NCBI RefSeq assembly: GCF_017901175.1 | Contig: NZ_CP072793.1 | Coordinates: 3,224,001 to 3,288,000 of the forward strand | Source of the DNA: Thiothrix unzii | GTDB lineage: Bacteria > Pseudomonadota > Gammaproteobacteria > Thiotrichales > Thiotrichaceae | DNA length: 64,000 bases | Direction: 5' to 3' | Shown here: piece after piece, positions 58,389 to 64,000 of the stretch | How the letters are laid out: each line of letters begins with the position of its first letter | Position numbering within the stretch: the first letter of the stretch is position 1 | The notes under the pieces: generated by a model | What the model saw: the letters and a program-made list of their open reading frames with translations, nothing else | Database searches by the model: none | What the model was told of the DNA's origin: nothing | Position numbers and translations under genes: made by a program

Positions 58389-58802
58389 TTATTTGATTTC
58401 AACGCGACGCGAATCGCCTGCGTGGTGAATAAACACTTGCAAATCTGCTTTTGGTAAACTGTTTCCTGCTTGTTCCGGCCATTCCACTAAACATAAGGCA
58501 TCGGGGCGCAAATAATCGCGGATACCCATGTACTCCAACTCCTCCGGGTCGGTGAGGCGGTATAAATCGAAGTGGTAAACGCTTAAATCTGCCAACGAAT
58601 ACGGTTCGACCAAGGTGTAGGTCGGGCTTTTCACAATACCTTCGTGCCCTAACGCCCGTAATAAACCGCGAACTAAGGTGGTTTTACCCGCGCCCAAGTC
58701 ACCGTGCAAGGTAATCAATCCGCCGTGTGGGAAGCGTGCCGCTAACGTTGCACCCAAGGCTAACATGGCGGCTTCATTGTCAATTTGCAGGTATTCGGTC
58801 AT
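58389..58802 (-). CDS. tsaE: tRNA threonylcarbamoyladenosine ATPase TsaE
   Basis: TsaE is the ATPase that resets the TsaBD complex during t6A synthesis. Walker A reads HGDLGAGKTTLVRGLLRALG, and the conserved SPTYTLVEPY, YHFDLYRL and LVEWPE are present. The ATG at 58802 gives 137 residues; the frame from 58871 adds 23 residues not expected for the family. It is upstream of amiC in the same direction, with 155 bases between. Confidence 0.93.
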   Translation of the reverse strand: MTEYLQIDNEAAMLALGATLAARFPHGGLITLHGDLGAGKTTLVRGLLRALGHEGIVKSPTYTLVEPYSLADLSVYHFDLYRLTDPEELEYMGIRDYLRPDALCLVEWPEQAGNSLPKADLQVFIHHAGDSRRVEIK

Positions 58803-58997
58803 GGGGTTGAGGATTTCATGTAAATAAGGCAATCCTAGCGGTTGTAGCGGTCGGTCTGCAATAACGTGCACGCTGATCAGGGTAGGACGATGGATTTTAT
58901 TGCTGTAAAAGTTAGCAAATAAGTTGCTTATTTTTTAGCTAGTGCTTAAAAGTTGAACTACACTCACTATTCCTTGCGTGTTTTGGAGTGTCATCTT

Positions 58998-59378
58998 ATG
59001 AGTAAATTTCCGTTGCTTGCCTTCTTGGTAGTGTTCTCTGTGTCGGCGAATGAATCCCCACCGACTTCCCCTGTTCCAACCCCGACAAATGAAATCATTC
59101 TGGATTTGCAATCCGAAGATCCCTATGTGCAAAACAATTTGGGTTGGAAATACGAAAGCGGTAACGGTGTGCCGCGTAATGATAGCGAAGCCGTCAAGTG
59201 GTTCCGCAAATCGGCGGAGCAAGGCAACCCCTATGGGCAGTTTAATTTGGGGTGGATGTATGAAAACGGGCGGGGTATACCACACGACCTTACTCAAGCC
59301 CGTCAGTGGTATCAGCGTGCGGCGACTCAAGGGCTGGGATACGCACAAGAAGCAATGCTGCGTTTAGGTCAACAGTGA
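58998..59378 (+). CDS. Exported Sel1-repeat protein
   Basis: This 126-residue protein has a signal peptide (about 1-16, ending VSA-N). Two complete Sel1-like repeats follow: VQNNLGWKYESGNGVPRNDSEAVKWFRKSAEQG and a second starting GQFNLGWMYENGRG. The ATG at 58998 has GGAG upstream; the frame from 58953 begins with unrelated sequence. Probably a periplasmic protein-interaction module. The partner is unknown. Confidence 0.85.
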   Translation: MSKFPLLAFLVVFSVSANESPPTSPVPTPTNEIILDLQSEDPYVQNNLGWKYESGNGVPRNDSEAVKWFRKSAEQGNPYGQFNLGWMYENGRGIPHDLTQARQWYQRAATQGLGYAQEAMLRLGQQ

Positions 59379-59625
59379 CAAGTACGTGTCGTTTTCTGAC
59401 AGCTTTGCTAGTGACAGCTAGCGTAGGGTTGCTTGGCTGTTTTTTATAAGTCTATATTTATCAAAAGGTTAATTTGTTTTCTGAGGTTGGCATGGGGGTT
59501 GCAATATGTCTCTCAGTCAGAACAGCTTAACAGCAAAATAGAATTTATCAGCAAGCCCCAAGAAGCAGAGAGCAGGCTTAAACATCAATAATAACAAGAT
59601 GCCTGACCATGTTTCGACTCCTCTA

Positions 59626-59647
59626 ACCCCCGTGTCACAGCGGGGGT
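59626..59647. terminator. Bidirectional intrinsic terminator
   Basis: ACCCCCG (59626-59632) pairs with CGGGGGT (59641-59647), followed by a T-rich stretch on the plus strand. It lies between the Sel1 gene and the convergent CvfB-like gene. The rest of the 278-base gap shows no feature I can support. Confidence 0.75.
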
Positions 59648-59656
59648 ATTTATCTT

Positions 59657-60493
59657 TTAGATACCCGTCAAACGAATACCGTCTTTAGCAATAACAATCA
59701 GTTGTTGTTTGTACAGCAAGCCAATCGCGCGTTTGAAATGCGCCTTGCTTACCTGAAATTCTTGGTAAATCGCTTCGGGTGAGCTTTTATCCGTGAAGTT
59801 AGAACTGCCGCCGCGTGCGCGTAAATGCTCAAGAATTTTCGTGGCCACAGCATCGTGTGCTACCGCGCTGGGTAATTGCAGCATTAAATCGATTTTGTAA
59901 TCAGTACGTACCGCTTTAATGTAACCCTTCAGGCGTTGTCCCACACTCAGCGGTTGAAACACCTCATTGGCATACAATAAGCCTAAGTGCGTGTTATTAA
60001 TCACCGCTTTAAAGCCCAGCTCGGTGCGTTCGTAAATCAGCAAATCCACTGCCTGGCGTGGGCTAAAATCGCTGCCGATTTCATTGAGAAATAATTCCAG
60101 CCGCGAAGAACCAATAATGCTTTCGCTGGGCGCATCAACATGGACGTACACCACATAAGATTGCCCGACTTGCATCGGCTGCGCTTGCTCACGGCGTGGA
60201 ACCAGCAAATCTTTCGGCAAACCCCAGTCTAAAAACGCGCCAAAACGGTTGGTATCGACCACTTTTAGGCTGACACACTCGCCGACTTGCGCTTTTGGGG
60301 TTTCGGTAGTGGCGATTAAGCGGTCTTCCGAATCCAGATAAACGAACACTTTCAGCCAACTGTCAATTTGACAGTCGGTTGGTACGTAACGTTTAGGTAG
60401 CAGAATTTCGCCGTAATTCGCGCCGTCGAGGTAAACGCCAAAGCTGGTTGTTTTCACCACCCGCAGCAGGTTGTTTCTGCCTAATTTTAACAT
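59657..60493 (-). CDS. S1-domain RNA-binding protein (CvfB/YitL-like)
   Basis: This 278-residue protein has three consecutive S1-type OB folds (about 1-65, 70-130, 145-210) and a C-terminal winged helix (about 220-278). Typical segments are FGVYLDGANYGEILLPKRYVP, FGAFLDWGLPKDLLVPR and GFKAVINNTHLGLLYANEVF. This matches CvfB, an RNA-binding regulator. The gene lies 20 bases after tatC. Targets unknown. Confidence 0.9.
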   Translation of the reverse strand: MLKLGRNNLLRVVKTTSFGVYLDGANYGEILLPKRYVPTDCQIDSWLKVFVYLDSEDRLIATTETPKAQVGECVSLKVVDTNRFGAFLDWGLPKDLLVPRREQAQPMQVGQSYVVYVHVDAPSESIIGSSRLELFLNEIGSDFSPRQAVDLLIYERTELGFKAVINNTHLGLLYANEVFQPLSVGQRLKGYIKAVRTDYKIDLMLQLPSAVAHDAVATKILEHLRARGGSSNFTDKSSPEAIYQEFQVSKAHFKRAIGLLYKQQLIVIAKDGIRLTGI

Positions 60494-60513
60494 GCTAAAC
60501 GCCTTATCAGTGG

Positions 60514-61560
60514 TTACTCCCCTTTGGACGGGTCTTCAGCTTCTTTGCGGAATTTGTCTTCAAGCCGCTTGAACTCTTCATCCATGCGTTCCAGTTCCGC
60601 TTCCATTTCTGCCTCGGTCAAGGGGCGAAATTCCTCGTGATCGGTGGACTGCACATCGACTGTTTCTTCGTAAGTGTACTGCGTATCTTCCCACGTTGCG
60701 GCTGCCGCGCCTGCTGCTGCGGTTGTTGCAACAACGCCAGTGGCGGTGATGGCGGGCACATCATTAGCTATTGTCTGCGCCTCATACGCCGTTTTTTCGG
60801 CTTGGAAGCGTGAAAAATGTTTACTAAAGACGCGACTTAATAACAAACCCAGTTCAAACAACAACCAGATAGGCACAGCCATTAACACTTGTGATACTAC
60901 ATCCGGCGGTGTTAAAAACATCGCAATGACAAATGCCCCGACAATGATGTACGGACGTGCCTTGATTAACGTTTCAACACTAACCACGCCCATGCTAATC
61001 AGCAGAATAGTGGCAACTGGCGTTTCAAAGCTCAGGCCAAACGCCAGAAACATGGCAACGGTAAAATCCAGATAAGCAGCAATATCGGGTGTCGGGGTGA
61101 CGTTGCTTGGTGCAAAAGCCACCGCAGCCTTAGAGATCATGGGGATCACTAGGTAATAGGCAAAAGCCATGCCCGCGTAAAATAATCCCACGCTAGACAA
61201 CAACAGGGGCGTTACTAAGCGTTTTTCATGTTGGTATAAACCGGGAGCGATAAACCCCCAAATTTGATAAAAGGTATACGGCAACGTCACAATAAACGCC
61301 ACCATCAGTGCTAGTTTAAACGGAATCAAAAACGGTGACGCTACCCCGATAGCAATCAATTTCTCGCCTTCGGGTAAATGGCGTATCAGCGGATCGGATA
61401 ACCAGTTGTATAGATCTTGAACGAAGGGGGATAGCAGAATGAAAACGGCGACAATCGCAATGACTATACGTAATAGACGGTCACGCAATTCAAACAAATG
61501 TTCTAAAACCGCCTTAAAACCTGCATCCTGAGCGGAATTATCACTGCTGGGGTTTGTCAT
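60514..61560 (-). CDS. tatC: Sec-independent translocase subunit TatC
   Basis: The multi-span core of the Tat export system recognises twin-arginine signals. Six transmembrane helices lie within about 20-245, with LEHLFELRDRLLR at the start and the conserved Glu/Pro region VTLPYTFYQIWGFIAPGL. A 348-residue length is about 90 more than usual. The extra C-terminus is an Ala-rich stretch followed by an acidic coiled coil (ELERMDEEFKRLEDKFRKEA). Its start overlaps tatB by 20 bases. Confidence 0.95.
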   Translation of the reverse strand: MTNPSSDNSAQDAGFKAVLEHLFELRDRLLRIVIAIVAVFILLSPFVQDLYNWLSDPLIRHLPEGEKLIAIGVASPFLIPFKLALMVAFIVTLPYTFYQIWGFIAPGLYQHEKRLVTPLLLSSVGLFYAGMAFAYYLVIPMISKAAVAFAPSNVTPTPDIAAYLDFTVAMFLAFGLSFETPVATILLISMGVVSVETLIKARPYIIVGAFVIAMFLTPPDVVSQVLMAVPIWLLFELGLLLSRVFSKHFSRFQAEKTAYEAQTIANDVPAITATGVVATTAAAGAAAATWEDTQYTYEETVDVQSTDHEEFRPLTEAEMEAELERMDEEFKRLEDKFRKEAEDPSKGE

Positions 61561-61831
61561 GCTGCTCTAATTCCTTGCGTACCGAGTCGGTCTTTTCTTG
61601 CATCATGATCCGCAAATTGCGCATTTCCTCTTCCTGTCGGAATAGCATTTCACGTAAATCTTCGGTATGCAGCTCGCGCTCAACACTGGCGCGTGTATTG
61701 GCAACGAAACGCCGGACTTTACCAATCCATCGCCCAATGGTGCGTGCTACGGTCGGCAAACGTTCGGGGCCGATTACCAATAAGGCAACGACACCGATGA
61801 GGAGCATTTCGAGAAAACTGCTTTCAAACAT
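61541..61831 (-). CDS. tatB: Sec-independent translocase subunit TatB
   Basis: The 96-residue TatB has one short N-terminal transmembrane helix (MFESSFLEMLLIGVVALLVIGPERLP) with the conserved Glu and Pro. A basic amphipathic helix and a coiled tail follow. It works with TatC to bind substrates. Lies between tatA and tatC. Confidence 0.94.
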   Translation of the reverse strand: MFESSFLEMLLIGVVALLVIGPERLPTVARTIGRWIGKVRRFVANTRASVERELHTEDLREMLFRQEEEMRNLRIMMQEKTDSVRKELEQHDKPQQ

Positions 61832-61846
61832 GGTTTAGGCTGCGCT

Positions 61847-62101
61847 TTAGACCTTATCCTTTTCCTTGGCTTCCGAATCAATGACTCGACCTTGTGGGAT
61901 GGGCTGTGCTGGTGGCTGTTGGTCAACTTTCTGCACAGCAACATCTTTTTGTGTTTCGGCATCATCGCCGTCTTTGACTGCTTTTCTGAAATTCTTGAAG
62001 GCTTCGCCTAAATCGCCGCCCATATTGCGTAATTTTTTGGTGCCAAACAGCAGAATGACAATGACTAAGACGAGGATCAATTGTAGTGGGCTAAAATGCA
62101 T
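61847..62101 (-). CDS. tatA: Sec-independent translocase subunit TatA
   Basis: TatA is the 84-residue pore-forming component, with an N-terminal helix (about 4-20), the FG hinge in [10 protein letters not shown] and the amphipathic helix [14 protein letters not shown]. First tat gene, 19 bases after hisE. Confidence 0.95.
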   Translation of the reverse strand: MHFSPLQLILVLVIVILLFGTKKLRNMGGDLGEAFKNFRKAVKDGDDAETQKDVAVQKVDQQPPAQPIPQGRVIDSEAKEKDKV

Positions 62102-62120
62102 GGTTGCTTATCCTTCCAAT

Positions 62121-62444
62121 TTAGGAGTGTCGATTGGCTTTTTCTACCAGACCTGACATGCCGAAACGTCGCGCGAGTTCATTGAGCACGTCGTCGGGGT
62201 GCAGGTTCTGCTGCGCCAGTAATACCAGTGTATGAAACCACAAATCCGCGACTTCATACACTATTTTATCTTTGTCACCGTCTTTCGCTGCCATGACGGT
62301 TTCGGTGGCTTCTTCACCGACTTTTTTTAGGATGCTATCCAAGCCATTGGCGTAGAGTTTAGCAACATAAGAGCTATCAGCCGGAGCTTGTTTGCGGCTT
62401 TCCAGCACTTCAGCGAGTTGGTTGAGTACGGTATCGTGTTTCAT
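62121..62444 (-). CDS. hisE: Phosphoribosyl-ATP diphosphatase
   Basis: HisE hydrolyses phosphoribosyl-ATP to phosphoribosyl-AMP in histidine synthesis (107 residues). The MazG-like metal motif is [15 protein letters not shown] with [13 protein letters not shown]. HisI is not fused. Lies seven bases after hisF. Confidence 0.95.
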   Translation of the reverse strand: MKHDTVLNQLAEVLESRKQAPADSSYVAKLYANGLDSILKKVGEEATETVMAAKDGDKDKIVYEVADLWFHTLVLLAQQNLHPDDVLNELARRFGMSGLVEKANRHS

Positions 62445-62451
62445 TACGCGA

Positions 62452-63225
62452 TTATAACCTCATTTCAATGCCTTGGGCTGCCATATAGCGTTTGGCATCA
62501 CCCACGGTGTATTCACCAAAGTGGAAAATACTCGCGGCAAGTACTGCATCCGCCCCGCCTTTGAGTACGCCATCGGCTAAATGTTGCAAATTACCCACCC
62601 CGCCGGAAGCGATCAGCGGAATACCCACACGGTCAGTAATTGCACGGGTTAAGCCGAGGTCAAAACCGACTTTTGTGCCATCGCGATCCATGCTCGTGAC
62701 CAGCAATTCACCCGCGCCGTATTGCGCCATTTTTTCTGCCCATGCCACCGCATCAATACCGGTACGGTTGCGCCCGCCGTGGGTGAATACTTCCCAACGA
62801 TCCGGTTCGCCCGGTTCATTGACGCGCTTGGCATCAATCGCCACTACAATGCATTGCGACCCAAAATAGTCGGTGCATTCACGTACCAAATCGGGGTTGG
62901 TAATCGCAGCGGTGTTAATCCCGACTTTATCCGCACCGGCATTCAACATGCGGCGCACGTCTTCGGGTTTGCGGATACCGCCGCCGACGGTGAGCGGAAT
63001 GAACACTTGCGAGGCCACGGCTTCCACCATGTGGATGATAGTATCGCGGTTGTCAGAACTGGCGGTGATGTCGAGGAAGGTGATTTCGTCCGCGCCTTCG
63101 CGGTTGTAACGGGCGGCGATTTCCACCGGGTCGCCCGCATCACGGATGTCAACGAAGTTCACGCCTTTGACGACACGACCGTTGTTCACGTCAAGGCAGG
63201 GAATAATGCGTTTGGCGAGTCCCAT
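62452..63225 (-). CDS. hisF: Imidazole glycerol phosphate synthase, cyclase subunit
   Basis: HisF is a 257-residue TIM barrel that joins PRFAR and ammonia from HisH to form imidazole glycerol phosphate and AICAR. The catalytic aspartates are in [16 protein letters not shown] and VVAIDAKRV; phosphate loops [10 protein letters not shown] and [10 protein letters not shown] are present. Two bases after hisA. Confidence 0.97.
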   Translation of the reverse strand: MGLAKRIIPCLDVNNGRVVKGVNFVDIRDAGDPVEIAARYNREGADEITFLDITASSDNRDTIIHMVEAVASQVFIPLTVGGGIRKPEDVRRMLNAGADKVGINTAAITNPDLVRECTDYFGSQCIVVAIDAKRVNEPGEPDRWEVFTHGGRNRTGIDAVAWAEKMAQYGAGELLVTSMDRDGTKVGFDLGLTRAITDRVGIPLIASGGVGNLQHLADGVLKGGADAVLAASIFHFGEYTVGDAKRYMAAQGIEMRL

Positions 63226-63227
63226 AA

Positions 63228-63962
63228 TTATTTCACCGAATCGACGTATTGTTGCGCGGCTGCCAGATCAATTGTGCCTTCGTAGATCGACCGACCGAGG
63301 ATTGCGCCCATAATGCCTTGGTCTTCCACCGCGCACAGGGCTTTAATGTCATCCATATTGGTCACGCCACCGGAGGCGACGACGGGAATCTTGATGCTGG
63401 CGGCAAGTTTCGCGGTTTCTTCCACGTTCACGCCTTTCATCATGCCATCGCGGGCAATGTCGGTGTAAACAATCGCGCTGACACCGGCTTGCTCAAACTG
63501 CTTGGCAAGTTCAATCGCGGAAACTGAAGACACTTCCGCCCAGCCGTCGGTGGCGACCATGCCGTTTTTCGCATCAATCCCAACGATAATGTGACCGGGG
63601 AATTGCTGGCACAGGTCGATAACGAATTGCGGTTCTTGCACCGCTTTTGTGCCGATTATGCAATATTGCACACCCGCTTCCAGATACGCCGCTACGGTGG
63701 CTGCATCGCGGATACCGCCGCCGATTTGCACCGGAACATTCGGGAAACGTGCTGCGACCGCGCGAACCACGTCGCCATTCACGGGCTTGCCTGCAAATGC
63801 ACCGTTCAAATCGACCAAGTGCAGACGGCGTGCGCCCGCATCCACCCAACGTTGGGCAACATCGACGGGGTTGCTGGCAAACACAGTGGTGTCATCCATA
63901 CGGCCTTGGCGCAGGCGCACACATTGGCCGTCTTTCAAATCAATCGCGGGGATCAGCAGCAT
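63228..63962 (-). CDS. hisA: ProFAR isomerase HisA
   Basis: HisA is a 244-residue TIM barrel isomerising ProFAR to PRFAR. Catalytic Asp8 is in [16 protein letters not shown], and the second Asp lies in [17 protein letters not shown]. Phosphate loops [10 protein letters not shown] and [10 protein letters not shown] are present. The histidine operon continues beyond the window; the last 38 bases hold only its upstream region. Confidence 0.97.
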   Translation of the reverse strand: MLLIPAIDLKDGQCVRLRQGRMDDTTVFASNPVDVAQRWVDAGARRLHLVDLNGAFAGKPVNGDVVRAVAARFPNVPVQIGGGIRDAATVAAYLEAGVQYCIIGTKAVQEPQFVIDLCQQFPGHIIVGIDAKNGMVATDGWAEVSSVSAIELAKQFEQAGVSAIVYTDIARDGMMKGVNVEETAKLAASIKIPVVASGGVTNMDDIKALCAVEDQGIMGAILGRSIYEGTIDLAAAQQYVDSVK

Positions 63963-64000
63963 GGTTCAATCCTTGGTTGTGAAGCGTGAATGCTACCGCA

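Overview
The window is chromosomal DNA of a gammaproteobacterium and spans the replication-origin region. The housekeeping blocks (dnaA-dnaN-recF-gyrB on the minus strand, rpmH-rnpA-yidC-mnmE on the plus strand, topA-tsaC, tsaE-amiC, hisAFE-tatABC) are gammaproteobacterial in arrangement. A CoA-disulfide-reductase/rhodanese fusion, a CHASE2 cyclase and the general style of the proteins suggest a sulfur-oxidising Thiotrichales (Thiothrix-like) bacterium. That lineage is inference from recognition of protein families, not a measured result.

Layout. 0.3-2.1 kb: ilvD. 2.2-17.5 kb: an accessory, signalling-rich region. It holds a CHASE2 adenylate/guanylate cyclase, a patatin phospholipase with a cyclic-nucleotide-binding (CNB) domain, a Slam-like outer-membrane protein gene split by a complete IS256-family element, a FecR-domain protein ending in a TbpB-like barrel, a CoA-disulfide reductase/rhodanese/CNB/rhodanese fusion, an ATP/ADP-translocase-like membrane protein fused to HEAT repeats, and a stand-alone CNB protein. 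17.6-20.8 kb: a membrane diguanylate cyclase and a TPR regulator-like protein. 20.8-23.4 kb: an AAA ATPase-PIN-yidD operon, an HPP membrane protein with a structured leader, and a small gene with an in-frame stop. 23.4-26.7 kb: an NAD salvage/ADP-ribose operon. 26.9-31.3 kb: DUF898, an M48 protease and a large exported protein. 31.3-37.3 kb: a candidate small RNA, rnd, trhP, speA, a membrane protein and a YcgL protein. 37.3-44.4 kb: an exported beta-sandwich protein, then gyrB-prlC-xthA and a small membrane protein. 44.4-52.1 kb: the origin region, with DnaA boxes and three parS or parS-like sites. 52.2-60.5 kb: a small orphan protein, topA, tsaC, a GNAT protein, amiC, tsaE, a Sel1 protein and a CvfB-like protein. 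60.5-64 kb: tatCBA and hisEFA.

How genes work together. Replication diverges from the dnaA neighbourhood, with genes on both sides read away from it; parS sites lie at gene junctions there. In the signalling region one cyclase sits near three proteins with CNB domains, so a local cyclic-nucleotide circuit touching lipid hydrolysis, sulfur/thiol chemistry and nucleotide transport is plausible. The Slam-like barrel and the FecR/TbpB-like protein look like a translocon and its cargo, but the translocon gene is now broken by the IS. The NAD operon pairs nicotinamide phosphoribosyltransferase with a NadM-Nudix enzyme and an ADP-ribosylglycohydrolase, so it both makes NAD and processes ADP-ribose products. 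The AAA-PIN pair resembles ATPase-nuclease defence modules and is translationally coupled to a displaced yidD.

I saw no tRNA, rRNA or CRISPR array. Functional calls come from reading motifs; no database search was made.
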